A DNA stretch of 64,000 nucleotides. Origin: Acanthosoma haemorrhoidale (taxonomy: Eukaryota; Arthropoda; Insecta; Hemiptera; Acanthosomatidae). A model generated the notes under the pieces. It ran no database searches. It was not told the DNA's origin and saw nothing but the letters and a program-made list of their open reading frames with translations. Position numbers and translations under genes: made by a program. Within the stretch, counting starts at the first letter, position 1. Every line of letters starts with the position of its first letter. The stretch lies in the NCBI GenBank assembly GCA_930367205.1, contig OV884009.1, positions 78,699,189 to 78,763,188 of the forward strand, read 5' to 3'. This document shows positions 1 to 11,733 of the stretch, piece after piece.

Positions 1-159
1 GTTCATGAAATTCCATAGCAATCTATCCAACCACCCTAATCCTCCCTGGAGACTGAAACGGCAGTGGCCCCGTGACCTGCTATAAATGCGTGACAGTGGG
101 AGTCCTGGCAATGGCCAGTTTTTCCAATCATTTCATGAGCGTATGTGGCTCTAACGCTC
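1..159 (+). mobile_element. Family A (Jockey-like LINE) 3' fragment
   Basis: This is the C-terminal end of the family A ORF2, with its stop codon near 83-85, followed by the start of the 3' UTR. It matches the corresponding parts of the copies at 25.7, 30.2 and 59.5 kb, including the block GTGACAGTGGGAGTCCTGG. About 54 bases present in the 60.2-kb copy are missing here between two occurrences of AATCCT, which looks like a deletion between short direct repeats. The copy runs off the left edge of the window, so its 5' extent is unknown. It is non-functional. Confidence 0.85.
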
Positions 160-1560
160 TTCATAGATATATATTGAACCAAACTATATTGAAGTGGTTA
201 ATTTAATGGAGTGAGCTATGTATTGATCTCCCCTGCAAAACAGCGTCTATTACCTCCAATTAAGTACCTTTAGGTAACCTTGGGAGTTCCTTTTTTGCTG
301 TATGTGAGCACGACCAATATTCCAGAAAACGTTCCAGGACTAACTCAGACCTAGTCCAGCCACCCCGTGTGTTCCCACAGTAAAACTTCTACATCAGTGT
401 TTCTTTTAAAGTGCGTTTCAAACATCAGAAGTGTCTTGTCCTCCTTAATAATCATTTACTATTGTTACAAAATTATATTTCGCTAAGGGTGTCTTTTAAA
501 AAAAAAAAACTTTAAATTTAACGGAAAGGCCCATTTTTTCACATTTTCCATCATTATATTTTAATAAAAAACTAATCTACATGTTTGGAGGTGTTGGGAA
601 AGATACTTGCCAAATTTCAAATGGATAGTATCAAATTTTCGCTTTCCTAGAATACGCTACCTAGGATAGGCCGTTCCTAAACGAAAGCATGGCTTACGCC
701 AATAATAAATTAGCTAATGGAGTCATGTCTGTTCCATTTTGTCACTGCCATTTCATGTCACTGTTATTTCAGAGAACATCACTTGTGACGTTTGTTCTTA
801 CTGTTATTTCTTGGTCGGTGTCCGTTTCTATTGCGGATAATTAGACAGATATCCGCCAGTAATCCACTTCCATAGTAGTATGGTAGTTTCTTATTTAAAT
901 TAAACGATGGACCATGAATTATTATCATTGCCAATTAGTTTTTTCTGGAAAAATCAGAACTTCAAAACTTAATTAGCTTGTGGTCTCAAACATTTTCGGC
1001 GAAACGGGCTGGGCTTCCATACTTTTCATTATTATGCTCAGTATTTTGGGCGCAAAAACTAATCAGTATAATTAGTGAGGACTCTCGATAATTCAAAACC
1101 AAAGGGATCGGAAAAATTTTTTAAAATGTTAAGAGTTCTATTTATCAAGAAGTCTGAATTACCATAAGAAATAAACATCGAATTACTTAGAGTTTGTATT
1201 TTTTATCATACAAAATTATGATAGGGGGGGGGTTGTATTATGTATTATAGAAATAACAAGAAACGGCATTGCGAAGTTGTGATCAGTTGGTGAAAATCAA
1301 GAGTACACATCAAAAAAAAAAATTGGAATTATTAAGAAGTGGCTCCGTTTAAAATTATAGAATTCCCTCCCCCCCTCGTTTCAAAAACGGGGTGTAATTG
1401 CACAGGTTTTTTTCGATTTTCCAAAAGTGACTAGATGAAATAAAAATTTCAAATTATCAAGGTTCGAATTATCAAAAGCCGGCTTTAGCATTAAGATTTA
1501 AGCTTTATTGAATTATTTCTATGACCATGATCGTACAACATACAAATAAAATACGATCAA
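160..1560. other. A/T-rich stretch, no gene seen
   Basis: I see no coding signature or recognisable repeat here. The stretch holds homopolymer runs (A11 near 500, G9 near 1227, a C-rich tract near 1370) and ordinary A/T-rich DNA. Confidence 0.5.
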
Positions 1561-1565
1561 CATTT

Positions 1566-1810
1566 AGAATAGAATATAAAAAAAAAAATGTATCCGGGAC
1601 CAAGTCTACAACGAATAAAAATGCACATATGATAAATTCATACCAGGCAAATAGTAACTAGTACATCCTAAAAAGAGAAGATTAAAAATTTACTGTAAAA
1701 TAATGTCTAAACCTTATTATTTTGTAATAATGATAAAACCATTTATCAAATAAACATATCGACGGATCCACAAGCAAAAAACAACATATATGGCTGGCAT
1801 ATACCTGAAT
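1566..1810 (-). mobile_element. Family B LINE 3' tail
   Basis: Read on the minus strand, this ends in a CCCGGATACA-type block, a T-rich tract and TATATTCTATTCTA. The same ending is seen at 27.5, 28.0 and 37.0 kb. The block GCTGGC followed by A/T-rich DNA also lines up with the 28.0-kb copy. Repeated TATTC at the 3' end is typical of several non-LTR retrotransposons. No coding part is recognisable, so this is a decayed 3' UTR. Confidence 0.5.
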
Positions 1811-2489
1811 AAAAGTAGAGCCTCTTCCTTTGGGCCTTGGCAAAATTATAATTTATGACTGTTCTATAACTCTTATTGTGTTTGGTTTTTTAACCTCCCA
1901 CTAACGCCTATAGAAGTAACAAAAGTGTTGGAATCATAAATATTAAAACACCATTTTAAATACCGACCAACAAAAAAAAAAAATATCGGTGTAACAATAG
2001 ACCAGAGAGAGGGTTAGGAAAAATTCTACGTGACGTTCAATTAATAACGAATAATCCATTGATATAACCGGGTTTCATTGATCCTGGCCTGACTAATGTA
2101 TGGCAGTATCTTCTCGAGCCGGCACCGCAGGACACACCGACTCAACACTGACATGAATAAAGCTACTCGTACTATTAACCTCCGTTTATTCTCGTCTCGG
2201 ATGAATAATAAACAATACCAACTACTTAATGTTGCATAAACCGGAGTCTGTTCAAGCATTAAGAAGCTTGAAGCATTAAGCTTGCAGCAGATAAGTGGGG
2301 GACGTAATTTCATCAGATCATCAACAATACTTGTTAACTTTAATTTTTTTTTAAATATTAGAACTTTACTTTAGAAAAATAAACGATTTATAAAAAGATA
2401 GTTTTGAGGGGGAAAAAAAATAAAATAAAAGGCCTCGAGGCTCTACAGTGTACATTTTTCGAATTGATACATATTCCAGACGTGATGTT
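1811..2489. other. No gene seen; one short tandem repeat
   Basis: A 90-codon minus-strand open frame (2041-2313) has no recognisable motif and I do not call it a gene. At 2253-2287 the unit AAGCATTAAG plus AAGCTTG is repeated almost exactly twice. Confidence 0.4.
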
Positions 2490-2725
2490 TTGAATGAATG
2501 AAAAAAAACAAAAACTTTATTCTGGGATTTCTAAGGCCCCTTGGAACAATTATAATTATCATATTATGTGGCCTTATTTTGATTAAAACGAAATTATAAA
2601 GAGGTGATGAAAAAGATGGGCTTTGAAAATAAGAAGTGAACTTAAGAAGGGAGGGAATTCCAGAGGTTTGCGGCTCAAGGGAACTTTTCATGCATATAAA
2701 GCAATAATAACGTAGCTCAACGTCC
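2490..2725 (-). mobile_element. Probable family B LINE 3' fragment
   Basis: On the minus strand this ends with TCCCAGAATAAAG and a T-rich, CATTCATTC-like tail. The block matches the end of the 27.0-27.5-kb copy, where CTCCCAGAATAAAG is followed by TATTC repeats. The upstream part translates to a serine/proline/phenylalanine-rich stretch resembling the degraded C-terminal region of that copy. The identification rests mostly on the tail. Confidence 0.35.
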
Positions 2726-3595
2726 AATAGCTGGAAGTTTTAAAAAAAAAATCAAACGTGATAGTCTGGCCCGGGTGTTGCCAGCCATCTTGAAGATTTT
2801 AGAATAAGAAAAATTGGCATGATCCACGAAACAACTAGTTTATTTGAATATATGAAAGGTTGATTTAAAATAAAATTATTTGTTGCCTATTCAGGCATAT
2901 TCCTAACTAAAATTGAACAAGAGTAATGTAATTACTCTAATAACTACCAGAAAAGAACAATAACACTGGGGAGATTATATTAATATGATGTCATAATTAT
3001 AATTATTTGTTGTTCAAGCTCACATTGTGAATATTATCAAAGATCATTCAATAATGTTAGAAAAATAATTGATTTTTTGTTAAATCTTTGTACAAATATT
3101 GTAGAGGTAATCGTGGATACTTTAGAGATACATAAAACGTCTTGAGGGGAATTCTGCTGTACCGTTTGTAGTCTAACAGCCAACAGACAGTAAAAAGAAT
3201 TTTCAATTACATTAAAAAATAAAGTTGATTTAAAAGGTGTGAAGAGGTAGGCCCATGTCAAATTTGGGGAGAAAACAGTTAAAAAATATTTACAGAAACG
3301 AAAAACACTGTCTTGAAAATTATATGCGAATTGACACATATATAAATTATACATGACAAATATAAGATATACCTTGTGTTGTGCCAACCTTTCTCACGGA
3401 CAAGACTAAGTTACCCTTTGACAGTCTGATGTATCAATGTAAATATTGTAACGTAGTAATGAAAACCATATTCTGTCTGATATGTTAATATAAATAAATA
3501 CCACGTGGCGACTAGTTCCCCGGCCGCCGCAAGAATCACCAGGTCAGGCTGAAGGAGGTAGGCGAGTGATCCTGATTGGCCAAAATAAACGCCTT
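2726..3595. other. A/T-rich stretch, no gene seen
   Basis: Two minus-strand open frames occur here (116 codons at 3037-3387 and 87 codons at 3411-3674). Both have A/T-driven composition with no motif I recognise. The second overlaps the LTR-like segment that follows and is probably chance. Confidence 0.4.
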
Positions 3596-3599
3596 CCTG

Positions 3600-4015
3600 A
3601 TTAGCTAAAATAAAGGAATCTATCATTGTCTGTTTCTGTCTATATATAACCCTGTGTTTGGGTTGACAGCTCATTCGGACTCTAGCTAAGTCTCAGGTCT
3701 GGTACTCGCAGCTACAATGATTTTACTAATTACTGCATTTTTATCTAACCTCTTTGCCTCCCTATTCCTAACCTTGCTAGTTTTAGTCTGGCGCTGTCAG
3801 CCTTCACACCTTTCCCAGTGGAGTTCCCTGTTTTTACCCCGCTAGCCAGTCGTTGGACGACGGTTTCTGGGGCACCATACCATCCTAGTTGTCACTCCCC
3901 CAGCGGTTTAGTCCACTCCCTTCTGGTCCACATTTCCCTTTTGGGACGACTTTCAGCAACCCTGAGATCCCGAATTTGAGCTCGTGGGATTTCAAGATCA
4001 TGTAAGACACCTTAA
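3600..4015 (+). promoter_or_regulatory. LTR-like segment with TATA box (copy 1)
   Basis: A TATATATAAC box at 3641-3650 is followed by about 370 bases that align colinearly with the minus strand of 12275-11830. Shared blocks include TAACCT, TAGTTTTAGTCTGGCG, a CCCAGTGG-type block and GGACGACGGT. In both copies the TATA box is about 150-160 bases upstream of the GGCG(C/T)TGTCA block. A promoter upstream of a long conserved transcribed leader in dispersed copies fits a solo LTR of an LTR retrotransposon. I could not define the termini or a target duplication. A repeated host promoter or another promoter-bearing repeat is the alternative. Confidence 0.45.
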
Positions 4016-4019
4016 ACCT

Positions 4020-6427
4020 AGCCTGTTTCTACATCTTCTTCTGAACACACTGCACTGTCGTGGCACACACACACACCTATCAAGAAATATCAGATGGATA
4101 GATGTTCATGTCAGATAGATGAATAATAGCAACTGTCACCAAGCAGTTGTCAAGGTACATCTAACTAATTCTTTCTCCACCACCAGGGTTATCTTCAAGA
4201 CTTCCCCCGTAAAGGGTCAACAACGATCACCTACCCGGACTATATTAGCCTCCGTTTAATCGATATTATTGAATTTTAAACAATGCGAGTAGTTTCTACC
4301 ATTGTTGCTTGCTAAGCAGTTTTGCTACTGTGTTTCATCAACATCTGATAAATTCCAGCGTGTCTTCCAGGATCAAGTCATTGCAAGATGGGAAACATCC
4401 CCCGACAACGATGGGAAAAATCCCACAACTCTCCAATCTATAGCATTGGCATAATTCTTCTGCTAAATCCTGGAATTGTCTCTTGTTTTCAGCTACTACC
4501 TTTAAGCAAATTATCATCCGCGGGCCCTCCTATACTTATTTAAGAGTTTGGTAAGTGCTGATGCCTTCAGACAACTGGTGCTAGATGATATAGACAGTAG
4601 GGATATTGGTTACTTAAAACATTAAACTTTGTTGTTATGGCTTGATGGACAATTTTTGCAGCATTATTATATGTTTGAAGGTGCACCTTACTTCTGCACA
4701 AACGACATAAGTCACATATGTCTTCCCCACAGATGTGATTCCTGTTGGTTCTTGTATAGGCCTCCGGGAAAGCAACGCCTAACTATCCCGTGCCTACAAG
4801 AAAATTGGTAGAATTTTCCATGGAGGGCTTTGTTTTCCCATACATCTGCGTGGGAAGCAAAGTAACATTTTCGATGTTATCGGTTCTTGATAAGATCGGT
4901 CCGTATCTGACGAAGCCACAACAAAGGCCAGAGATTATTACAATTAGAATATTCAAGTATAACTGAATTTTCATTTCATAACAACAAATATTAATATAAT
5001 GTATCGTTATAGTGCACACTGATCACAATTTGTCAATGTTAGTACACAGTAGACAAAGCGTATTTTTCAAAATAGAAAAAGAAACTTAAACATGTAAACG
5101 ACTCACAAAACGTAATTGTAAAAAAAAAACATACCAAAGGATAGTATGGATGGAAGCCAAAGTCGAAATCGAGCAAAAATTAATTACATGATAAACTAAT
5201 GATCGCTTTAAAAAAAAAAACGTCATTTTAAGAGCACCGTCGTGGTACATACTCATAGACAGACAACCGAAAGAAGAGACCTGTTTAGAAGTAAAGCCTT
5301 TCACATCGGATTGTCGACTATTTCAACAACCGTTACGACTTAAATGGGTCTTTTTTTAAATAAGCCTTGGATTGTTCCAGAATCTTGACGCCTTTAGTAA
5401 AGCTTAGAATATTTCTGTGACTTTTTATTTTAATTTCAGAAGGCTCTGAAAAGGCCTTGCCTAGAAATGTCAGGCTATTGTATGCTAAAGCTTCACATTC
5501 AAAGGGAATAACTTGGTCTGTTTCCTCATTTTACACGTACAGATGACATTCAGGAACGCTCATTTTTGATGAGTGATGTCTTACTGGGCAGTGACCCGGA
5601 AACATATGTCACCATTGTCGGTTCGCATTCACAAGGATTCGACTTACAATTAGCCTAAAAAAAAAATATTAAGTTAAATTTTGTTGGCATATTGAAAAAA
5701 ATGGTTAACTCCATTCTTGGGGTTTCTCATATCAGCTAAATGATGCGAACACCTGAATCGACGACTACGTTTATCATCCCTTTTATTAAGTGGATGCTGT
5801 TGTACTTAGTTTTACTTTCTGTTTGTTAGGATTTCTTCATTATTTTACTTTATTTATTTCCTGAGGTGGAGGACAATATTTAGAGTTTCTAAACTAATAA
5901 AATGGAATATTATAAATAAGGTAAAATAAAATACAAAAGTAAAAGGTTTTCGAATTCTGGCCTGCTGCTTATGAAAGAAAATGAGAGTGATGATCATAAC
6001 ATGAGTAGAAAATATGAAAACGTCATAGGAAAATTTGAAATATAAGCTAAATAATACTTCAAATGGTTCAGCTTGATACAGCCTCTTTTGATATCTCCGT
6101 TCTCTTGTCAAAGTTTTCTCTCTTGACAAACACAAACAGCGACATTAACCAATATTTAAATCTTTCTGCCTGATGCATTACCTGAATAGAACCTGCGACC
6201 TAAAAGTAAAGGAAACGCCACCCCTCGCAAATGACAAGTTTGTGAGACAGGACACCAATATCGCAATTCTAAACTACAAAACTTTTCAATCGACCCTATT
6301 TATAATTTAACATAAACGTGGAACCTTTGCCTAGTCTAGGCACAAGAATACGTGACACCTTTTGTATACTTTCTTTAAAAAATACAACCGTCCTAAAAAA
6401 AAATTATAGTAAATACATAAGAGATAT
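4020..6427. other. No gene seen
   Basis: A (CA)n run is at 4065-4077. A 60-codon plus frame at 4629-4811 vaguely resembles part of a DDE transposase (see rejected items). The rest is A/T-rich DNA with short chance frames at 4783-5019, 5086-5304 and 5854-6135, none with recognisable motifs. Confidence 0.4.
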
Positions 6428-6439
6428 CTAGGACAGCAT

Positions 6440-6657
6440 TTTCCTTTTTTTTCTCTCTCTTCATAGATACTTTAAATTTACACATAATTGTATACAATTA
6501 TAGATCCTCGGGTGAATCTATTTATAAATTATTTACATTGTATACAGGTTTTGTTATTTTATAAAAATTATATAATGGAATAAACAAGTATAATAGTACA
6601 CATTATACGTGACTGAACTGACTACTAAAGGTGATGGGGCTCATCTTTTTGACCAAA
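6440..6657 (-). mobile_element. SINE-like retroposon, copy 1, with 12-bp target duplication
   Basis: This unit of about 218 bases is closely similar to 8883-9107 and more distantly to 12578-12806. It is flanked by the perfect direct repeat CTAGGACAGCAT at 6428-6439 and 6658-6669. On the minus strand it starts next to a hairpin (AAAAGATGAGCCCCATCACCTTT, plus positions 6627-6648) and ends in an A-rich tail, seen on the plus strand as the T-rich tract from 6441. The A-rich tail and long target duplication indicate target-primed reverse transcription. No tRNA A/B boxes are obvious, so it could be a SINE of another origin or a 5'-truncated LINE 3' UTR. Confidence 0.7.
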
Positions 6658-6669
6658 CTAGGACAGCAT

Positions 6670-7084
6670 ACAGCCCAAATTTCTCTTTATAACTCAAAAT
6701 AAATTTAAAAAATCGTAACAGAGTTCCTGAAAGTTTAATGTAATTATTGTTATATTTACGAGTATGTACTTATGTTTTTTCATACAAACTTTAAACCTTG
6801 CCTTATGATATTTCGTACGTGATGAGATTATCACACGTACTTTATCATAAATATTCTGTTAAACTTACCATTGTGTGTATATATATTGAGCCTCGGGGCC
6901 TGCGCCAAAATTTATTTATAGCTAGGCCCGCCACGCTTCTAAGGAAACCTGAGGGAGCATTTCCCTCGAGACGGAAGACCTTCCACCTAATATCGAGGAA
7001 CTCCAGGGAACCTTTTGTAAAAGAGGGGAATATTCCCTAAAGAACGATAAGTCTGTATTGTGCAAAGACAAAATATGGTCTTTG
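6670..7084. other. No gene seen
   Basis: An 80-codon plus frame (6798-7040) covers a slightly more G+C-rich patch, but nothing in it is recognisable. Confidence 0.35.
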
Positions 7085-7262
7085 GCCAGATTTCATGATG
7101 ACTGTCTTTACTTTTCAACCTTACGCGGTCATTTGGGATGACATTACTTTTCATCACTAGGCCGAAGAGTAATGATGAATACACGTAAAGGTATACATTA
7201 CAGATTAACACTGATCGTGCAAGATCCGATAAGATCGATGTCACTCGTGTAAGATCGATGTG
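7085..7262 (+). repeat. Partial copy of the sequence inside the 11.4-kb inverted-repeat arm
   Basis: The segment near 7127-7160 (GGTCATTTGGGATGACATTACTTTT) matches 11525-11550 in the same orientation. CATTACAGATTAACACTGATCGTG at 7193-7218 matches 12463-12497, and its reverse complement matches 11425-11470. A short local duplication of TAAGATCGATGT follows (7229-7262). I read it as an isolated remnant of the same DNA-transposon-like family. Confidence 0.4.
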
Positions 7263-7654
7263 TACAGTACTTCAAGGTATCAGATGATTCTTAATACCAA
7301 GGAGAAACTTCAAGATGGAAAAAATCTTGCAATATTTAGCAATAATTATTTTGTATATTTTCAAAACTCTTATAAAACATAGCATAGCTGCAGTAAATAC
7401 AATGAACGGAAATTTATTAAGTAACTTTAATTGTTAATAAAAGAAACATAATACCGTAAGAAAGCCTGGAGCCCACTTAGCTAACTTCCAGGCCTAAAGT
7501 AATATAAAGTTTAACAAGTTAAACCAGATACTTTATAATAAGCCATTAAATAATTGATAAGTTGGCAGCTCATAAGCATCGACCCTCAGTTTATGATGTG
7601 TTGCGATAATGTTTATCCTTTCATATTCATGTTCCTATTTTTATTTTATTTTTC

Positions 7655-7805
7655 AAATTCAACAATCTTTATTGTGATAAAATTACTATCTGCATTTTAT
7701 TAGTCAATAAGCAACTGTGGTCAATGTTCTCATTCATACCATATTGAGACCTGCCAAATCCGCATCGTTGTCACCTCACTCGCATGTGAAAGAGGAAGCG
7801 GAGTC
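7655..7805 (-). mobile_element. Family A LINE 3' UTR fragment
   Basis: On the minus strand this reads GACTCCGCTTCCTCTTTCAC, then GAGGTGACAAC, a truncated GTATGAATGAGAAC block and GTAATTTTATCACAATAAAG, the family A 3' end with its AATAAA signal. About 60 bases found in the 14.4-kb and 58.8-kb copies are missing in the middle. It contains no coding part. Confidence 0.75.
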
Positions 7806-8420
7806 GTGATGACATTAGTAAATTTAATATTAGATGACAGTATCCTTTTGATTATTCTATGATAACTAACATAATATTGCATGATTATTACACTTTGCTG
7901 CATGCATTTTATTTGCGTTAGATCGGAATCGCCGACATTTATTACAATCGCCAGCGATATCAAGTGCTTGTTCGACCGAAAGAAGGGGATGTGTGACTTG
8001 GGCGGGCATTGAGAATTTAGAGGGTAGCCGGTCGAAGGGAGGTGGGAGGCTGCATACTAAAGGAAGCCAATAAGGGAAGTTAAACCCTTGTTATTACGTT
8101 TGCCCTCGAAAAGTGTGCCGTTCTGTTAAGGCCTTTCAAATGGAAATTAAATAAAATGATTTAAAGGCAACTACTCTTTGTTCACGTGCCTCTTTTTTTC
8201 TGTATAACAATACTTTTTAAGTTTCATTAGCTTGTTTATTCATTACAAAGCAATAATTTTTTAATGCACTTCTTTTTTTAGAACATTATTAAAATATATA
8301 TATTACTATTATATATATATATTGGATATTATTAAATATTAAAAGTCTAGTTTAATTAACTTCAATAGCATCATTTTTCATTTATTCTAAAAGCAAATTT
8401 AATATCAATTTTTTTAAATT
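7806..8420. other. No gene seen
   Basis: Unassigned DNA. Near 8295-8325 there is a near-palindromic TA run around a short TTACTATTA core. Confidence 0.4.
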
Positions 8421-8423
8421 ATG

Positions 8424-8472
8424 TTGAAACCTCTTTATTGTGCTAAAATTACAATCTGATTTATGACAAAAT
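8424..8472 (-). mobile_element. Family A LINE extreme 3' tail
   Basis: On the minus strand this reads CAGATTGTAATTTTAGCACAATAAAGAGGTTTCAA, almost the family A terminus. It is a very short 5'-truncated insertion or a remnant. The similarity covers only about 45 bases. Confidence 0.5.
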
Positions 8473-8871
8473 ACGATTTATTCGTACCCATCAGGACTTG
8501 AAACCTCTCCGCATTATACGTTATAACACCTAAAAAAACAAATTTCGTTATTTGTACGCTTGCTGCATAAATAAACATTTTTCTTCTTCCTCACTCTAGT
8601 ACTTGGATGTTCTTTGTGGTAGCTTCCTGCATTCCGTTCCCGCTTCGAAAATGGTGCCATTGGTTATTGTCCCGACAAGCCCCTGGCTGGGGAGAGGGTT
8701 ATGTGGGTATTCGTTAAGTTAATTTGTTTTTCTACCTCTAACTAATTTTCTTCCGGGTTTTTTATGTTTTATTACGATTCAGTCATTTTTATCCATGTTA
8801 TTGATTTATAGGAATAATACCTTCATCCCTCAAAAAACCCTAATTTTCACCTTTGAGTTGCATGTGACAAG
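8473..8871. other. No gene seen
   Basis: Unassigned A/T-rich DNA, with a slightly G+C-richer patch near 8620-8700. Confidence 0.35.
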
Positions 8872-8882
8872 TAGTGTATTTT

Positions 8883-9107
8883 TTTTTTCTCCATAGCCCC
8901 TTTAAATTTCCAGATAACTATATAGAATTATAGATCCTCAGGTGAATCTATTACAAATTATTTTGTATTTCCTGTAGCATCACTACATTATATACAGGTT
9001 TTGTTATTTTATAGAAATTATATAATGAATAAACAAGTATAATGATATGCATTATACGTGACTGGACTAAACTGACTAATAAAGGTGATGGGGCTCACCT
9101 TTTTGAT
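8883..9107 (-). mobile_element. SINE-like retroposon, copy 2, with 11-bp target duplication
   Basis: This is the second copy of the 6440-6657 unit. It is flanked by TAGTGTATTTT at 8872-8882 and 9108-9118. The 5'-end hairpin AAAGGTGA-TGGGGC-TCACCTTT (9081-9102) is perfect here. The interior shares GATCCTCAGGTGAATCTATT and ATACAGGTTTTGTTATTTTA with copy 1. On the minus strand it ends GGGGCTATGGAGAAAAAAAAA. It is the best copy from which to judge ends. Confidence 0.75.
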
Positions 9108-9119
9108 TAGTGTATTTTG

Positions 9120-9514
9120 CCCCTTCTGCGTGTTATATGTAACAGTCTAAACTCTTTGTATTTTAATTTCAAAATAACGACGTCAAAGGAAATATTTGAT
9201 TATTTATATAATTAATCACGATCGTTGTTCTAAAATTATTCAGTTTTTTTTTTTTGGTCATAGTAAAGTTACAAACTTGTTTGGATTCTATTTCTACTTT
9301 ATTATTGTAAGAAGGCAACTAGTTTTAAACAAATACAGGCATTGTACAATGATATAATGTAATAAATTATTTTTAATGTTCCTGTTTTTTGAAAAAAAAA
9401 TTGAAACCCCAGAGAGTAACATGGAAACAGAATAGAAAAACCGGGTATGCACCTGTAAGGTACATGTGACTTATTAACCATTTCCCTAAGACCAATTCAC
9501 AAACTGCCTCCTCC
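9120..9514. other. No gene seen
   Basis: A/T-rich stretch with T and A runs (near 9245 and 9393). The boundary with the LINE fragment that follows is not sharp. Confidence 0.35.
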
Positions 9515-10085
9515 TTCATTTATTAGGGGCCCAGTTGACTGGGACCACTTCCGCCAGCTTCTTACAGAGTCCGCAAACCTCAAATTGTCCCTAAAAACAT
9601 CCCAAGACCTAGACGATGCATTCTTTCACTACTCTGGTCCAGGGGTCGGCTTGGGAGGCATCGTCACCCCTTCGTCACCCAAAAATCCACAATCATAATC
9701 GTTTACCTCAGCATTTCAAAGATCTAATCCAAACCAAACGCCGCTCCAGAACAGTGTGGCAAAGATCCCGGCATCCTGCTGATCGCCGCTCGTACAATCA
9801 GTACTGCCGTTTGGTAAAGTGGCGATTGGCATCCTTCTGTTCAGATTCTTTCAATTCCTACCTCTCCTTGAGGGATAACTCCTTGTGGAATGTAACAAAA
9901 AAAATCCTAAAGTATTAACCTGTTTCACATCCACCCCGTCGTGATGATGGGTCCTGGGCGGCTTCGGATGGGGATAGGTCGGAGTAATTAGCTCTGCATC
10001 TTACCCATACTTTCACACCTCACCTTTCTCATCAAAGCCATACTCACAGCACAACTGTGGAAGATTTCCTCACTCTAGCAACCCT
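9515..10085 (+). pseudogene. Family A LINE, endonuclease-RT linker region
   Basis: The translation gives a WDHFRQLL-like block, then RSRTVWQRSRHPADRRSYNQ and LVKWRLASF..SF..YL near 9740-9870. This is the pattern of the linker between the endonuclease and reverse transcriptase of Jockey-type non-LTR elements. An in-frame stop near 9916, another near 9988 and frame changes make it a pseudogene. The reading continues past 10,000 and stops being LINE-like just after GAAGAGAGCGTAGTTTATCACC near 10,110, where an unrelated insert begins. The expected next piece, RT fingers and motifs 1-3, is absent. Confidence 0.7.
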
Positions 10086-10109
10086 AGAAGAGAGCGTAGT
10101 TTATCACCC

Positions 10110-10612
10110 ACATGCTTCCTTACAATGATGACATGTGTTTCACGAATAAAAATTATAATTAGTACATTTTTATAATTGGTAATTACATTGGTTCAAGATA
10201 TAAGTATTTAACAAATATAATTATTCAATATTAAACATAATAATAATTAAATATATGATTATTATTGTCAGTGACACGGATGTACATATCCATTTGAACA
10301 CTATAATAATTTACTAAAGTCTATTTTTTTGATAAATTTCTAAAGTTGTTCATTGAGGGACCAATAGATTGAGTTAAATAGACCAGTTTTTTTCCAGTTA
10401 CTAGGATGTTATTTATTAAGCTATGTTCTGCATCGAATATCGGACACCAGATGTTCCCAAGTTTGCCTTGTCCACACTGACACATTGGGTTATTTACTAG
10501 TGAAAACTTAGCTAGAACTTAATTAGAATGTTTATTTTTGGCGTGTCCAAGTACTCAGTGGACAGTTTTAAGTGCACACCGAATATAAGGCTTTTCTTTA
10601 TCTTTTATTATA
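10110..10612 (+). repeat. A/T-rich insert replacing the RT fingers (copy 1)
   Basis: About 500 bases of A/T-rich, non-coding DNA lie between the LINE linker and the RT palm. The reverse complement of 31019-31530 is nearly identical, including GTCAGTGACACGGATGTACA and GGCGTGTCCAAGTACTCAGT. Its right end, TCTTTTATTATAG directly before the resumed LINE sequence, resembles a splice acceptor, but I see no matching donor. Its origin is unknown. Confidence 0.8.
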
Positions 10613-10880
10613 GGAAACCGCTGATGTCCCCTCTACTTCCAATACCTTCTTGACCACATTTGCAGATGACACTGCAGTCTTGTCATCCCACCCAGACCCC
10701 GACATAGCATCCCATAACCTTCAAAAACACCTTGACATAGTCTTTGCACTGCGCCACTCATCCCTATAATCCTCCTCGGAGACTGAAACGGCAGTGGCCT
10801 CGTGACCTGCTATAAGCGCGTGACAGTGGGAGTCCTGGCAATGGCCAGTTTCTCCAATCATGTCCTGAGTAACATGCGAC
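10613..10880 (+). pseudogene. Family A RT palm joined to ORF2 C-terminus by deletion
   Basis: The reading resumes with ADVPSTSNTFLTTFADDTAV and SSHPDPDIASHNLQKHLD, the RT catalytic palm. After about 10,737 it jumps to the ALRHSS.. C-terminal tail and the 3' UTR block, omitting roughly 500 bases found at 30.3-30.9 kb. Homology ends near 10,870 within the 3' UTR, with no poly(A). The deletion removed the thumb, so this copy cannot be active. Confidence 0.85.
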
Positions 10881-11179
10881 TAACGGAATGTTGAAATAGA
10901 TAATTGTCTGAACATCACAGTGGATAACGTGGCATTATTTAAATTGATTGACAAATCCCCGCTCCCTTCTTAAATACCAGCCGATTAATCAGCATTAAAA
11001 AAGGACGTCTTAAGCTTCATTACCCCTAATCAATGTTTTAAATGTAATTAAAAATTATTAATGCTTATTTAATTAGATTTAATGAGATGAACTCTGTTAC
11101 TGCCTGTCTTTAACACAGAATTAGCACTTTATGTTTCAAATAGCAATAACAAGCAGCTGACTCACAATTAACTGTCGTT
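10881..11179. other. No gene seen
   Basis: About 300 bases of unassigned A/T-rich DNA between the LINE fragment and the inverted-repeat unit. Confidence 0.3.
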
Positions 11180-11445
11180 AAAAAACTTATTTACGCCAAA
11201 TTTCAGGCACCCATATAGCCAGGTGTTCCCGGTGTAGCATGCAATTGGAGATATCTTTGTGAAAATACAAATTATCTTTAGATGTAGGTACTTTCCTAAT
11301 TATTATATTCATAATTTATATTATTAGTTATTTATTGTCTTACTGTGTAAGGAATGCTTAAAGCAAGAAAGAGCTTGAAAGAAAAATTTTTTTTTCAAGT
11401 TGATTGAAATCAGTCATCTACTTAATCTGACTTTACACGATCAGT
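11180..11445 (+). repeat. Left inverted-repeat arm
   Basis: Reverse-complementary to 14032-14296. Its inner end CACGATCAGTGTTAACGTCA continues to about 11470 and is repeated in inverted orientation at 12463-12497. The arm family therefore has further internal or dispersed copies, including part of 7193-7218. Confidence 0.6.
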
Positions 11446-11733
11446 GTTAACGTCATTATCTGTAATGACATTAACTTCATAAGCCTTTCATCATTACACT
11501 TTCACCACTTTTGAACCTTAATGATCATTTGGAATGATATTACTTTTTAACGTACGGATGAATAGTAAAGATGAAGCACTTATGAAGATAGTGACTGTCG
11601 GGAATTGTGTCCCCAAGGGGGGAGGGCGCCCACCGTGGGCTAAGGTCACTACAATCCTGCCGCTGTCCGGCGAACGTCAAGAAGGAGATAAAATAGGCGA
11701 ACCTGTGGTCTTTGACCTTTGCTAGTGGCCAGC

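Noticed and set aside
3037..3387. 116-codon minus-strand open frame
   Set aside because: Phenylalanine/leucine/tyrosine-rich from A/T composition, no motif, no repeat relation.
4629..4811. Frame resembling QDGAP...PPGSPDLTPCDF of a DDE transposase (FEGAPYFCTND ... RPPGKQRLTIPC)
   Set aside because: The match is loose, lacks the catalytic D and supporting upstream motifs, and I could not extend it. A translated search would decide.
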